A stretch of 64,000 nt of DNA from positions 434,001-498,000 of the forward strand of contig NZ_VTGY01000013.1 of the NCBI RefSeq assembly GCF_009729075.1. Direction: 5' to 3'. The position numbers and the translations under genes were made by a program. The number at the start of each line of letters is the position of its first letter. Position 1 is the first letter of the stretch. Positions 52,294 through 62,656 of this stretch are shown here, piece by piece. Source of the DNA: Mycolicibacterium sp. CBMA 226 (GTDB lineage Bacteria > Actinomycetota > Actinomycetes > Mycobacteriales > Mycobacteriaceae). The notes beneath the pieces are model-generated. The model was not told the origin of the DNA. It saw nothing but the letters and a program-made list of their open reading frames with translations, and ran no database searches.

Positions 52294-52926
52294 TCAGTGG
52301 CCGCGGGCGATCCACTCTGCCAGGTGTGGCGCCTCGGCACCGACCGTGGTGTGATCGCCGTGGCCGGTGTGCACCCGGGTCTCTTCCGGCAGCGTGAGGA
52401 TCGAATCCCGGATGGAGTCGATGATCGTCGGGAAATCGCTGTAGGACCGCCCGGTGGCACCGGGCCCGCCGTTGAACAAGGTGTCCCCGGAGAACAGCGC
52501 ACCGGCCTCTGGCAGGTACAGGCACACCGACCCCGGCGAGTGCCCGGGCGTGTGGATGACCTCGATCTCGGTGCCCGCCAGGCCGATCCGCTGGCCGGCG
52601 TCGAGGTTCCAGTACTTCTCGTCGGGATGGCTTGCCTTCCAGAGCATGTCGTCGCCGGGGTGCAGCAGGATCGGGGCGTGCAACTCGTACGCCAAATCCG
52701 GGGCCACCGTCACGTGGTCGTTGTGCCCGTGGGTCACGACCACCGCCACCACGTTGCGACCCGCCACGGCGTCGACGATCTGGGGCGCGGTGTGCGCGGC
52801 ATCGACGATGACCACCTCCGAGTCATCGCCGATCACCCACACGTTGTTGTCGACGTCCCACGTCCCGCCGTCCAGGCTGAATGTGCCCGACGTGACGACG
52901 CGGTCGATGCGGAGCTCGCCACTCAC
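52294..52926 (-). CDS. Metallo-beta-lactamase-fold hydrolase, mscR partner
   Basis: A 210-residue MBL-fold protein with H-G-H-N-D-H as the metal motif, [16 protein letters not shown] and H-T-G-H-G-D-H-T-T. It matches the Rv2260 partner that lies next to mscR (Rv2259) in M. tuberculosis, as I recall. The likely job is hydrolysis of S-formylmycothiol to formate and mycothiol, inferred from pairing. GTG start at 52926 overlaps the mscR stop (GTGA). Confidence 0.82.
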   Translation of the reverse strand: MSGELRIDRVVTSGTFSLDGGTWDVDNNVWVIGDDSEVVIVDAAHTAPQIVDAVAGRNVVAVVVTHGHNDHVTVAPDLAYELHAPILLHPGDDMLWKASHPDEKYWNLDAGQRIGLAGTEIEVIHTPGHSPGSVCLYLPEAGALFSGDTLFNGGPGATGRSYSDFPTIIDSIRDSILTLPEETRVHTGHGDHTTVGAEAPHLAEWIARGH

Positions 52927-54008
52927 AGCACGACCACCGAGCGCAGCACGTTACCCGCGTGCATGGTGTGGAACGCCTCTTCGACCTCGTCGAGCTTGAT
53001 CCGTTCGGAGACGAAGCGCTCCAACGGGATTCGGCCCTGCTGGTATAGGTCGACGAGCATCGGGAAGTCGCGCTCGGGCAGGCAGTCGCCGTACCAGGAG
53101 GACTTCAACGATCCGCCGCGGGAGAAGAAGTCGACGAGTGGCATCTCCAGCGTCATATCCGGGGTGGGCACGCCGACCAGGACGACGGTGCCGGCGAGGT
53201 CGCGGGCGTAGAACGCCTGCTTCCACGTTTCCGGACGGCCGACGGCATCGATGACGACGTCGGCGCCGAACCCGCCGGTGAGCTCCTGCACCGCTTCGGT
53301 GGTGTCTGTTTCGGCGGCGTTGACGGTATGGGTGGCGCCGAGTTCCTTGGCCCACTCCAGCTTTCGCGGGTCCCGGTCGACCGCGATGATCTTGCCCGCG
53401 CCCGCCAGCCGGGACCCCATGATGGCGGCGTCACCGACGCCACCACAGCCGATGACGGCCACCGAGTCGCCACGGGATACGTTGCCGGTGTTGACCGCCG
53501 CGCCGAGCCCGGCCATCACGCCACAGCCCAGCAGGCCGACGACCGCCGGATCGGCGGTCTCGTCGACCTTGGTGCACTGCCCGGCGTGCACCAGCGTCTT
53601 GTCGGCGAACGCTCCGATACCCAGCGCCGGGGTCAGCTCGGTGCCGTCCTCCAGCGTCATCTTCTGGGTGGCGTTGAAGGTGTCGAAGCAGTACTGCGGG
53701 CGACCACGCTTGCACGCCCGGCACTGACCGCACACCGCGCGCCAGTTGAGGATCACGAAGTCGCCGACCGCCACCGATTCGACGCCCGGCCCGACCTCTT
53801 CGACGATGCCGGCAGCCTCATGGCCGAGCAGGAAGGGGTACTCGTCGTTGATGCCGCCTTCACGGTAGGTCAGGTCGGTGTGGCAGACGCCGCACGCCTG
53901 GACCTTCACCACGACCTCGCCCGGCCCGGGGTCCGGGATCACGATGGTGGTGACTTCTACCGGGGCGCCCTTGGAGCGGGCGATGACACCTCGAACTTGT
54001 TGCGGCAT
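52923..54008 (-). CDS. mscR: Mycothiol-dependent formaldehyde dehydrogenase MscR
   Basis: A 361-residue zinc dehydrogenase almost identical in pattern to M. tuberculosis MscR (Rv2259). Catalytic zinc: C-G-V-C-H-T-D and G-H-E-A-A-G; structural zinc: [18 protein letters not shown] fold: V-I-G-C-G-G-V-G. It oxidises S-hydroxymethyl-mycothiol (formaldehyde plus mycothiol) and can also reduce S-nitrosomycothiol. Placed between the DgcA-like gene (37 bases upstream) and the MBL hydrolase, it removes formaldehyde from N-demethylation. Confidence 0.92.
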   Translation of the reverse strand: MPQQVRGVIARSKGAPVEVTTIVIPDPGPGEVVVKVQACGVCHTDLTYREGGINDEYPFLLGHEAAGIVEEVGPGVESVAVGDFVILNWRAVCGQCRACKRGRPQYCFDTFNATQKMTLEDGTELTPALGIGAFADKTLVHAGQCTKVDETADPAVVGLLGCGVMAGLGAAVNTGNVSRGDSVAVIGCGGVGDAAIMGSRLAGAGKIIAVDRDPRKLEWAKELGATHTVNAAETDTTEAVQELTGGFGADVVIDAVGRPETWKQAFYARDLAGTVVLVGVPTPDMTLEMPLVDFFSRGGSLKSSWYGDCLPERDFPMLVDLYQQGRIPLERFVSERIKLDEVEEAFHTMHAGNVLRSVVVL

Positions 54009-54045
54009 AGGGATACTCCTTGGTGGTCAGGGGATATTTTGATGA

Positions 54046-56094
54046 TCAGAGAACCAGGCAGAGCCGGAACGCGTCGTAGATCGCGGCGTGGATGTTCCGG
54101 CTGGCGACGGCGTCGCCGATCCGGAAGAGTTGGTAGCCGCCTTCGGCGTTGCGTACGACCGTCTGCGGTTGCAGGTTCAGCAGGGCCTGCTGGTCGACCT
54201 CACCGAGGTTGGTGGACCCGGCGACCAGCCCGAAGTACAGCTCGTCCGACGGCAGCGTGCCGTGTTCGACCACGACGTGGTCGACCATGCGCTGCCGCGT
54301 GGCGTGCGCATATTCGTTGTAGAGGTCCACTTCGAGCCGACCGTCCTTGCGGCGCACCGCCGTCAGCCGCTCGTTGAGCGTGACGCGCACGTCGTGCTCG
54401 GCGAACACCTTGAAGTAGCCCGGGTAGTTCACGCCGCCGACGTCGGGCGCCAATGTCCGCTCCGGGGTGACGAATTCGACGGCGACGCCGCCGCGGGCCA
54501 GCACCTCGGCCGCGTCCAGCCCGGGGTGGCCGCCGTTGTCGTCGTAGAGCATGACCTCGCCGCGCGGATGCACCGCACCGCACAACACGTCCCACCCATC
54601 GGTGACCAGATTGGCTCCCTCGGTGAGGAATTCGGTGTTCGGCACCCCACCCGTAGCGACCACCACGATGTCGGGGTCCTCCGCCAGCACCTCGTCGACG
54701 TCGACGTAGCGGTTGGTGCGGATGTCGACCCCGAGCAGCTTGCACTCGTCCAGCCGCCACTCGATGATGCTGATGAGATCACGCCGGCGCGGTGACGACG
54801 CCGCGATCCTGACCTGGCCGCCGGCCGCGTCGGCCGCCTCGAAAACCACGACCCGGTGGCCACGCTCGCCGAGCACCCGGGCGGCCTCCAGTCCCGCCGG
54901 CCCGGCCCCGATGACGACGGCCGTCCGCGCCGGCCCGGCGGCCTTGTCCACGCGATGCGGCAGCCGGTCCTCGCGGCCGGTCGACGGGTTGTGGACGCAC
55001 TTGGCGTCGCGGTTCTGGTAGATCTCGTCGAGGCAGTACGTCGCGCCGACGCAGGGCCGAATCCGATCCTCCTCGCCCGCTTGGATTTTCGCGACGATGT
55101 GGGGATCGGCGATGTGCGCACGCGTCATGCCGACGAGGTCGAGCAGGCCGTCGCGGATCGCATGCCGGGCGGTGGCCACGTCATTGATCCGGGCCGCGTG
55201 CATGACCGGGATCCCGAGTTCCTTCTTGACCTGTCCGGCGAACGACAGGTGCGGTGCGACCGGCGTTCCCATCGGCGGGATGACGCGCGAGAGCGCCTCG
55301 TCACTGGCCATGTAGCCCTTGATCACGCTGATGAAGTCGATGCCCTCGGGTACGAGCCGCTTGGCGATCTCGATGCCGTCTTCGTAGCGCAGGCCACCGG
55401 GCAGGTCCTCGTCGAGTGACATCCGGATGCCGACCGCGAAGTCCGGTCCGGCAGCCTCGCGCACCGCCCGAATCACCCTCAGCGGGAAGCGAAGTCGATC
55501 CTCCATGCTGCCCATGCCGTACTCGTCGTCGCGGTGGTTCGTCAGGGGCGACCAGAACGCGTCGAGCAGATGGGTGTAGGCCTCGAGTTCGATGCCGTCC
55601 AGGCCGGCCGCGCGGCACCGCGCGGTCGCGTCGGCGTAAGCCTTGACGATGCGGTCCATGTCCCACTCCTCGGCCACCTTCGGGAAGGACCGGTGGGCGG
55701 GTTCACGGATCGCCGACGGATACACGACCGGCAGCCAATCGCCGTCGTAATTGCTGGTGCGCCGGCCCAGGTGGGTGATCTGGCACATGACAGCCGCGCC
55801 GTGCTCATGGACGCCGTAGGCCAGCTCGCTCAGCCAGGGCACGATCTCGTCCTTGTAGACGTGCAGATTGCCGAAGGCCGACGGGCTGTCGGGCGCGACC
55901 ACCGCCGAGCCGCCCATCATGGTCAGCGAGATGCCGCCCTTGGCCTTCTCTTCGTGATACAGCCGGTAGCGACGCTTGGGCATGCCGTCTTCGGTGTAGG
56001 ACGGCTCGTGCGATGTGCTAACCACGCGATTGCGCAAGGTCATGTTCTTCAGCCGGAAGGGCTGCAGGAGCGGATCGATGAGCTGATGCGCCAT
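54046..56094 (-). CDS. dgcA: DgcA-like dimethylglycine demethylase (OYE/TMADH family)
   Basis: A 682-residue flavoprotein of the trimethylamine dehydrogenase/2,4-dienoyl-CoA reductase type: an FMN barrel (about 1-360) starting L-L-Q-P-F-R-L-K-N, then a Cys cluster, then an FAD/NAD-binding half (V-I-G-A-G-P-A-G-L-E-A-A). In the cluster the usual C-x2-C-x2-C-x11-C reads C-V-G-A-T-Y-C ... C, so the second Cys of the 4Fe-4S motif is Ala. The same change occurs in DgcA relatives as I recall. In Pseudomonas DgcA with DgcB turns dimethylglycine to sarcosine; no DgcB or electron-transfer flavoprotein is seen here. Named by context and length. Confidence 0.78.
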   Translation of the reverse strand: MAHQLIDPLLQPFRLKNMTLRNRVVSTSHEPSYTEDGMPKRRYRLYHEEKAKGGISLTMMGGSAVVAPDSPSAFGNLHVYKDEIVPWLSELAYGVHEHGAAVMCQITHLGRRTSNYDGDWLPVVYPSAIREPAHRSFPKVAEEWDMDRIVKAYADATARCRAAGLDGIELEAYTHLLDAFWSPLTNHRDDEYGMGSMEDRLRFPLRVIRAVREAAGPDFAVGIRMSLDEDLPGGLRYEDGIEIAKRLVPEGIDFISVIKGYMASDEALSRVIPPMGTPVAPHLSFAGQVKKELGIPVMHAARINDVATARHAIRDGLLDLVGMTRAHIADPHIVAKIQAGEEDRIRPCVGATYCLDEIYQNRDAKCVHNPSTGREDRLPHRVDKAAGPARTAVVIGAGPAGLEAARVLGERGHRVVVFEAADAAGGQVRIAASSPRRRDLISIIEWRLDECKLLGVDIRTNRYVDVDEVLAEDPDIVVVATGGVPNTEFLTEGANLVTDGWDVLCGAVHPRGEVMLYDDNGGHPGLDAAEVLARGGVAVEFVTPERTLAPDVGGVNYPGYFKVFAEHDVRVTLNERLTAVRRKDGRLEVDLYNEYAHATRQRMVDHVVVEHGTLPSDELYFGLVAGSTNLGEVDQQALLNLQPQTVVRNAEGGYQLFRIGDAVASRNIHAAIYDAFRLCLVL

Positions 56095-56202
56095 GGGCGA
56101 GTCCGTTTCTTTTGCTGGTTCGGACGTGGTTCACATGTCGTCTGCGACCCCACAAGTACCGCTTGACCAGGTACAAATGCTGATCTACCGTATGTGACGT
56201 AA

Positions 56203-56213
56203 CTAATATATCA
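56203..56213 (-). promoter_or_regulatory. TGATATATTAG site 4 between dgcA and sdaA
   Basis: CTAATATATCA on the plus strand, the exact complement of sites 1 and 3, in the 163-base divergent gap, 44 bases before the sdaA GTG and 108 bases before the dgcA ATG. The TATATT core on the minus strand could serve as the -10 for dgcA-mscR-MBL. Confidence 0.6.
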
Positions 56214-56257
56214 CTCGTCTATCAGCCCGTCTACGGACTTCGAAAGGAGGGACTCCG

Positions 56258-57655
56258 GTGACCATCAGCGTGTTCGACCTGTTCTCCGTCGGCATCGGTC
56301 CGTCGAGTTCGCACACCGTCGGACCGATGCGGGCGGCCGCCCGATTCGTCGACGATCTGCACACCATCGGCGCCTTCGGCGGCGCGGCCGGGGTGGCGAA
56401 CGTCCGTGTCGATCTCTACGGGTCTCTGGCCGCGACCGGCGCCGGCCACGGCACCATGACCGCGATCCTGCTCGGACTCGAGGGCAACCGCCCCGAGGAG
56501 ATCCGGACCGATGTCATGGAACGGCGCGTAGAGGAGATGCGGGCCAGCGGCCACATCATGCTCGCGGGGCTACGCCCCATCGCGCTCACCGAGGCCGACA
56601 TGGTCCTGCGCCCGTTGACGGTGCTGCCGTTCCACCCCAACGGCATGACGCTCATCGCACTCGACGCGCACGGCGCCGAGTTGCACAAACAGACCTACTT
56701 CTCCGTCGGCGGCGGTTTCGTCGTCACGGAGGCCGAAAGCCTGGAATCCCCCACCCGGACCGCCGCGCCCCAGGCGCTGTCGTTCAACTCCGCCAAGGAG
56801 TTGGTGGAACTCTGCCGCCAACGCGATTGCCGCGTCAGCGATCTCATGCTGGCCGTCGAATGCCAGAGCCGAACGGCCGATGAGGTCCGGGCGCGGCTAC
56901 TGCACATCCGCGACGTGATGGTCGAGTGCGAAGTGCGTGGCATCGCGCGCGACGGCTACCTCCCCGGGCCCATGCGGGTGCGCCGCCGGGCCCGCGACTG
57001 GTTCGAGCGTCTCAACGCCGAGGACTGGAACAAGCAACCCGAGTTCGCCGAGGACTGGGTGAATCTCGTCGCGCTGGCGGTCAACGAGGAGAACGCGTCC
57101 GGTGGGCGCGTCGTCACCGCGCCCACCAACGGTGCCGCCGGCATCGTGCCCGCGGTGATGCACTATGCCGTGCACTACACGCGGGCCGGCCGCCGGGATC
57201 CCGACGGCACCGCGGTGCGGTTCCTCCTGACCGCGGGCGCCATCGGTTCGCTCTACAAGGAGCGGGCGTCCATCTCCGGAGCCGAGGTCGGCTGTCAAGG
57301 CGAGGTGGGGTCGGCTGCCTCGATGGCCGCGGGCGCGCTCGCCGAAATCCTCGGTGGCACACCAGAACAGGTCGAGAACGCCGCCGAGATCGCGATGGAG
57401 CACAGCCTCGGACTCACCTGCGATCCCATCCAGGGGCTCGTCCAGGTTCCGTGCATCGAGCGCAACGCCATCTCGGCCGGCAAGGCCATCAATGCGGCCC
57501 GGATGGCCCTGCGCGGCGATGGCGCCCACTACGTCTCCCTGGACCAGGTCATCGAGACCATGCGGACCACCGGCGCCGACATGCTGTCGAAGTACAAGGA
57601 AACCTCCACCGGCGGCCTTGCGGTCAACGTACCGGTGAACTACGTCGAATGCTGA
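56258..57655 (+). CDS. sdaA: L-serine dehydratase
   Basis: A 465-residue single-chain iron-sulfur L-serine ammonia-lyase. The N-terminal [21 protein letters not shown] is the family mark; the C-terminal half has [10 protein letters not shown] and the cluster Cys in G-C-Q-G-E-V-G-S-A and [14 protein letters not shown]. It turns serine to pyruvate and ammonia, the last step of the choline route. GTG at 56258 has AAAGGAGGG upstream. Divergent from dgcA. Confidence 0.94.
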   Translation: MTISVFDLFSVGIGPSSSHTVGPMRAAARFVDDLHTIGAFGGAAGVANVRVDLYGSLAATGAGHGTMTAILLGLEGNRPEEIRTDVMERRVEEMRASGHIMLAGLRPIALTEADMVLRPLTVLPFHPNGMTLIALDAHGAELHKQTYFSVGGGFVVTEAESLESPTRTAAPQALSFNSAKELVELCRQRDCRVSDLMLAVECQSRTADEVRARLLHIRDVMVECEVRGIARDGYLPGPMRVRRRARDWFERLNAEDWNKQPEFAEDWVNLVALAVNEENASGGRVVTAPTNGAAGIVPAVMHYAVHYTRAGRRDPDGTAVRFLLTAGAIGSLYKERASISGAEVGCQGEVGSAASMAAGALAEILGGTPEQVENAAEIAMEHSLGLTCDPIQGLVQVPCIERNAISAGKAINAARMALRGDGAHYVSLDQVIETMRTTGADMLSKYKETSTGGLAVNVPVNYVEC

Positions 57656-57682
57656 ATCATGTTGCAGGAGAGGGAAACAACG

Positions 57683-57943
57683 ATGCACCTTGATTGGTAC
57701 GACCGCGACATCCTCACCTTCGTGCTGGGTTGCGCGCCCGGTGCCGAACCGCCGAACGACGCATCCCTGGCGCACTTCGGGATCAGTACCGCTCGGGTGA
57801 TGCGTCGATTCGACGCCGTCCTCGACGCCGTCAGATCACACCAGTTCCCGCTCGATGACGCCGACCTGACACTCGTTCATCAGGTCGCCGACCATCGCGA
57901 CCACGTGGCGCGCACCGGGTTAGGCGCTACGGCTGGTCGCTGA
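57683..57943 (+). CDS. Small hypothetical protein downstream of sdaA
   Basis: An 86-residue protein starting [13 protein letters not shown], with [15 protein letters not shown] as a helix-turn-helix-like stretch that recalls the DUF3263 family. I preferred the ATG at 57683 (GGAGAGGG upstream) over one eight codons earlier. It is 27 bases after sdaA and overlaps the end of converging glmM by 17 bases. Function unknown. Confidence 0.6.
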   Translation: MHLDWYDRDILTFVLGCAPGAEPPNDASLAHFGISTARVMRRFDAVLDAVRSHQFPLDDADLTLVHQVADHRDHVARTGLGATAGR

Positions 57944-59264
57944 CAGATTCGGCCACGCGGAATGCCACCATCCGCGCGGTATCTTCGTCCGCGGCCTCCA
58001 CCATGACCCGGACCACCTGCTCGGTCCCGGAGGGCCGCAGCAGGATTCGGCCGGTGTCGCCGAGTTCTGCCTCGGCTTCGGCGACCGCGGTCTGCACCGC
58101 GGGCGCCTGCGCCACTGTGGTCTTGTCAGTCACCTCGACGTTGATCAGCACCTGCGGCAGCGTCTTCATCGGCGCACACAGCTGCGTCAGGTTCTCGCCG
58201 GTCTGCGCGATGCGCGACATCAACCGCAGCCCGGTGACGATGCCGTCGCCGGTGGTGCCCAACTCGGGCATCACGATGTGCCCGGACTGCTCCCCACCGA
58301 GGGAGAACTGTCCCGCGCGCAGCTCCTCGAGCACATAGCGGTCACCGACGCCGGTGGTGCGCACCTCGATGCCGGCTTCACGCATCGCCAGATGCAGACC
58401 GAGATTGCTCATCACGGTCGCCACCAACGTGTTCGAAACCAGCTCGCCGGCGTCGCGCATGGCGAGCGCCAGCACCACCATGATCGCGTCACCATCGACC
58501 AACGCGCCCGACGCATCGACGGCCAGACAGCGGTCGGCGTCGCCGTCGTGGGCCAGGCCCAGGTCGGCGCCGTGCTCGATGACGGCCTGCTGCAGCTGCG
58601 CCATGTGGGTGGAACCGCAGCCATCGTTGATGTTGAGGCCCGTCGGCTCGGCATTGATCGCGATAACTGTGGCGCCGGCCGCCCGATACGCCTGCGGGGC
58701 CGCCGTCGAACCGGCACCGTTCGCGCAGTCCACAACAACCTTCAGCCCACCCAATGGCGCAACAGCGGCCTTGGCGGCGTGGGTGAGGTAGCGGTCCAGC
58801 GCATCGGCGGCGTCGAGCACCCGGCCGATGCCGGCGCCCGTCGGGCGGGTACCCGGCCCGGCGGCAACCAGTTCGGCGATACGGTCCTCGGTATCGTCGT
58901 CGAGCTTGTGCCCGCCGGCGCCGAAAATCTTGATGCCGTTGTCCGGCATGGGGTTGTGCGAGGCGGAGATCATCACGCCGAGCTGGGCGTCATACGACGC
59001 CGTCAGATAGGCCACGGCGGGGGTCGGCAGCACACCGACCCGAAGCACGTCGACGCCTTCGCTGGTGATGCCGGCGATGACCGCGGCCTCCAGCATCTCG
59101 CCGCTGGCCCGGGGATCTCGTCCCACGACCGCGACGCACCGCCCGGCTCCTGAGGTCGAGCACAGCCGGCGGGCGGCTGCTGAACCCAGCGCCAGCGCCA
59201 ACTCCGCGGTCAGATCACGATTTGCGACGCCACGGACGCCATCGGTGCCGAACAGCCGACTCAT
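57927..59264 (-). CDS. glmM: Phosphoglucosamine mutase
   Basis: A 445-residue enzyme turning glucosamine-6-phosphate to glucosamine-1-phosphate. The phospho-Ser is S102 in M-I-S-A-S-H-N-P, the metal loop is H-D-G-D-A-D-R, the sugar loop G-G-E-Q-S-G-H and the phosphate loop R-P-S-G-T-E. The ATG at 59264 fits the conserved [12 protein letters not shown] start. Downstream of rpsI-rplM as in M. tuberculosis. Confidence 0.97.
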   Translation of the reverse strand: MSRLFGTDGVRGVANRDLTAELALALGSAAARRLCSTSGAGRCVAVVGRDPRASGEMLEAAVIAGITSEGVDVLRVGVLPTPAVAYLTASYDAQLGVMISASHNPMPDNGIKIFGAGGHKLDDDTEDRIAELVAAGPGTRPTGAGIGRVLDAADALDRYLTHAAKAAVAPLGGLKVVVDCANGAGSTAAPQAYRAAGATVIAINAEPTGLNINDGCGSTHMAQLQQAVIEHGADLGLAHDGDADRCLAVDASGALVDGDAIMVVLALAMRDAGELVSNTLVATVMSNLGLHLAMREAGIEVRTTGVGDRYVLEELRAGQFSLGGEQSGHIVMPELGTTGDGIVTGLRLMSRIAQTGENLTQLCAPMKTLPQVLINVEVTDKTTVAQAPAVQTAVAEAEAELGDTGRILLRPSGTEQVVRVMVEAADEDTARMVAFRVAESVSDQP

Positions 59265-59305
59265 GGACCTTCTTTCTCCCAGCGAGACCCTCATGAAACG
59301 CCGAA

Positions 59306-59337
59306 GGCGGGCGTGTCCAGACTGCGACACGCCCGCC
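59306..59337 (-). terminator. Hairpin terminator after rpsI
   Basis: A 12-bp perfect inverted repeat (GGCGGGCGTGTC and its complement) with an 8-base loop lies 15 bases past the rpsI stop and before glmM. On the minus strand it is followed by TTCGGCGTTTCATG, with only a short T-run. It probably ends the rplM-rpsI transcript, wholly or in part. Confidence 0.7.
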
Positions 59338-59352
59338 CACGAGCAGAAACGA

Positions 59353-59843
<491 letters not shown>

Positions 59844-59847
<4 letters not shown>

Positions 59848-60287
59848 TGGGCCACCTGCTTGATCTCGTAAGGAATCGGCTGCTGCGCGGCGTGCGGATG
59901 ATCCGGGCCGGCGTACACCTTCAGCTTCTTCTGCACCTGGCGGGACAGCTTGTTGTGCGGGAGCATGCCGACGATCGCGTTCTCAACCGTGCGGGTCGGG
60001 TGCTTCACCAGCTGTTCGCCAATGGAGCGCTTGCTCAGACCGCCCGGGAAACCCGAGTGACGGTAAGCAAACTTGTCGGTGAGCTTCTTGCCCGACAGGG
60101 CAATCTTCTCGGCGTTGATGATGATGACGAAGTCACCCTCATCGGAATTGGGCGTGAACGTCGGCTTGTGCTTGCCGCGGAGCAGCTTGGCTGCTTCGAC
60201 GGCGAGCCGGCCGAGCACCACGTCTTGGGCGTCGATGACGTACCACTGACGCGTGGTGTCACCCGCCTTCGGCGTGAATGTAGGCAC
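59844..60287 (-). CDS. rplM: 50S ribosomal protein L13
   Basis: A 147-residue L13 of normal length: [26 protein letters not shown] and [11 protein letters not shown] at 60287 (P-T-F-T-P-K) is preferred to an upstream in-frame start because it gives the family length and has an AGAGGT upstream. The 184 bases up to eutC should hold the operon promoter; I could not place it. Confidence 0.97.
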
Positions 60288-60471
60288 AGCTATACCTCTT
60301 CTTCTCGGGTTGAGTCCCGGTGCTATCCGGGTGCCGGTCAAGTACGCGACCTGCGAATTCCCGGCGACCGACGGTGACCCGGGAAGCATTGGCCTGACGG
60401 CCTGCAGCGCACCAACGTGGGAGCTTACCCGGGTGCGTCACCGCAGGTCAAAACGCAGGTGATGGCCCGGG

Positions 60472-61242
60472 TCAGGTGAGCTCGGCGGCGCTGGGCGCTT
60501 CCAGGGAGGTGTCGCGCGAGGTGTCCTTGAGGTCGACGCCGGACCGGCCCAACGCCCGGGCACCGGACACCAGACCTGCCGCGACCTTGGCAGCCTCGGT
60601 GTAGCCGAGCCCCTCTGGCGGGTGGATGTTCGAGATGCAGTTGCGGTCGGCGTCGGTGCGCCCGGGCATCGGCAGATGCGTCAGGTAGATACCGAGGCTG
60701 TCCGCGACCGACAGGCCGGGCCGCTCCCCGATGATCACCAGCAGGGTGCGCACTTTCGCCGCCGCGCCGACGTGATCGCCGAGGGCCACCCGCGCCTGCG
60801 TCGCGATCACCGGCGGCGCCAGCGTGTAGTCGTCACGCAGCGCGGCCACCAACTCGGCGAGCAGCGCCGGGCCGTGTTTGGCCAGTGCGTACGGCGAGAG
60901 CCCGTCGGCCAGCACGAAGCCGATGTCGGCCGGCGTTTCCGGGACGTCCATGGGCGCGGCCGGCAGCCGGCCCAGGTCGGGACGGCGCAGGTACTCGCTG
61001 CGTGACTCGGCCTGACTGCGCACCACCGCCGGTTCACCGATACCGACCTGCCGCACACGGGCGACCATGTCGTCGACGTCGAGCGGTTCGTGCACGGCGT
61101 CGCGGGCGGCGGCATGGGCCGCCGACAGTTCGAGCACCTCGCGGGTGGGCAGCGCGTTACCCGCGCGGCCCAGCCCGATGCGGGCCTGGGTCGTCTTGCG
61201 GAGCTCGTCCCAGAATTCCTGGATTGCCACGTCTTCGGTCAT
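60472..61242 (-). CDS. eutC: Ethanolamine ammonia-lyase small subunit
   Basis: A 256-residue small subunit of B12-dependent ethanolamine ammonia-lyase: Q-A-R-I-G-L-G-R-A-G, V-I-G/I-I-G-E-R-P-G-L-S-V-A-D-S-L-G-I-Y and N-C-I-S-N-I-H-P-P-E-G-L are family marks. ATG at 61242 lies four bases after the eutB stop. Lacks the N-terminal microcompartment-targeting extension seen in enteric EutC. Confidence 0.93.
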   Translation of the reverse strand: MTEDVAIQEFWDELRKTTQARIGLGRAGNALPTREVLELSAAHAAARDAVHEPLDVDDMVARVRQVGIGEPAVVRSQAESRSEYLRRPDLGRLPAAPMDVPETPADIGFVLADGLSPYALAKHGPALLAELVAALRDDYTLAPPVIATQARVALGDHVGAAAKVRTLLVIIGERPGLSVADSLGIYLTHLPMPGRTDADRNCISNIHPPEGLGYTEAAKVAAGLVSGARALGRSGVDLKDTSRDTSLEAPSAAELT

Positions 61243-61246
61243 TCGT

Positions 61247-62656
61247 CTATCCCGCCGCGGTGAGCGCACGCAGCGCCGAGCGCTGCAGATCGAACTTGGT
61301 GAGCTTGCCGGAATCATCGGTCATCCCGACCTTCTTGAGCCACGCCTCGAACTCCGGAGCAGGCTTCAACCCCAGCGTGCGGCGTACCGCCACGACGTCG
61401 TGGAAAGACAGGCTCTGGTAGCCGAGCATGACGTCGTCCGCGCCGGGCACCGTGATGACGAAGGCGCAGCCCGCCGCGGCCAGCAGCGTCAGGAGGTTGT
61501 CCATGTCGTTCTGGTCGGCTTCGGCGTGGTTGGTGTAGCAGACGTCGACGCCCATCGGCAGGCCGAGCAGCTTGCCGCAGAAGTGGTCCTCGAGCCCGGC
61601 CCGGATGATCTGGCGGCCGTCGTAGAGGTACTCGGGTCCGATGAAGCCGACGACGGTGTTGACCAGCAGCGGGTCCAGGGCGCGCGCGACGCCGTAGGCG
61701 CGGGCTTCCAGGGTCTGCTGATCGACGGGCCGGCCGCCGGTGCCGAGGTGGGCGCCGGAGCTGAGCGCCGAGCCCTGGCCCGTCTCCAGGTACATGACGT
61801 TGTTGCCGACGGTCCCCCGGTTCAGCGAGCGCCCGGCCTCGTTGCCCTCGCGCAGCAGCGCCATGTCGACACCGAAGGCCTTGTTGGCGCCTTCCGTGCC
61901 CGCGACGGACTGGAACACCAGGTCCACCGGAGCACCGGCCTCGACGAGGCCGATGGTCGTGGTGATGTGCGACAGCACGCAGGACTGCGCCGGGATGTCG
62001 TAGCGGCTGCGGATGTTGTCCAGCAGGTGCAGCAGATCGGCGGTGGCCTGCGGCGAGTCGGTGGCCGGGTTGATGCCGATGACGGCGTCACCGCAACCCA
62101 TCAGGAGTCCGTCGAGCACGGCCGCGGCGATGCCGCGCGGATCGTCGGTCGGGTGGTTGGGCTGCAGGCGGGTGGCCAGCGTGCCCGGCAGCCCGATGGT
62201 GCTGCGGAAGGCCGCGTGCACCTGGGTGGCCGCGGTGACGGCGATCAGGTCCTGGTTCCGCATGATCTTCGAGACCGCTGCCGCCATCTCCGGCGTGATG
62301 CCGGGTGCGACGGCGGCGATCCGGGTGGCGGCGTCGTCGCCGGCCACCGCGTCCAGCAGCCAGTCCCGGAAGGCTCCCACCGTGAGGTGGGAGATTTCCG
62401 AAAATGCTTGCTGGTCATGGGAATCCATGATCAGACGGGTGACCTCGTCGGTCTCGTATGGCACCACCGCGTCATTGAGGAAGGTGTCCAGCGGAAGCTC
62501 GGCCAGCGCCCACGCCGCGGCGGCGCGCTCGGCGTCGTTGTGGGCCGCGCAGCCGGCGAGTTCATCACCGGAGCGCAGCGGCGTGGCCTTGGCCATCAAG
62601 TCCACAAGCCCGTCGAAGGTGTAGTTCACCCCCGAAACCCGCTGGTGGTACTTCAT
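61247..62656 (-). CDS. eutB: Ethanolamine ammonia-lyase large subunit
   Basis: A 469-residue catalytic subunit that splits ethanolamine to acetaldehyde and ammonia with adenosylcobalamin. It shows R-N-Q-D-L-I, G-C-G-D-A-V-I-G-I-N-P and G-V-D-V-C-Y-T-N-H-A-E-A-D-Q-N-D. Length normal. ATG overlaps the permease stop (ATGA). No shell-protein genes or aldehyde dehydrogenase are nearby. Confidence 0.95.
   Translation of the reverse strand: MKYHQRVSGVNYTFDGLVDLMAKATPLRSGDELAGCAAHNDAERAAAAWALAELPLDTFLNDAVVPYETDEVTRLIMDSHDQQAFSEISHLTVGAFRDWLLDAVAGDDAATRIAAVAPGITPEMAAAVSKIMRNQDLIAVTAATQVHAAFRSTIGLPGTLATRLQPNHPTDDPRGIAAAVLDGLLMGCGDAVIGINPATDSPQATADLLHLLDNIRSRYDIPAQSCVLSHITTTIGLVEAGAPVDLVFQSVAGTEGANKAFGVDMALLREGNEAGRSLNRGTVGNNVMYLETGQGSALSSGAHLGTGGRPVDQQTLEARAYGVARALDPLLVNTVVGFIGPEYLYDGRQIIRAGLEDHFCGKLLGLPMGVDVCYTNHAEADQNDMDNLLTLLAAAGCAFVITVPGADDVMLGYQSLSFHDVVAVRRTLGLKPAPEFEAWLKKVGMTDDSGKLTKFDLQRSALRALTAAG

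Noticed and set aside
60288..60471. Ribosomal-protein leader structure upstream of rplM
   Set aside because: Some GC-rich short inverted repeats are present, but nothing matches a known L13 leader and I could not support a fold by eye.
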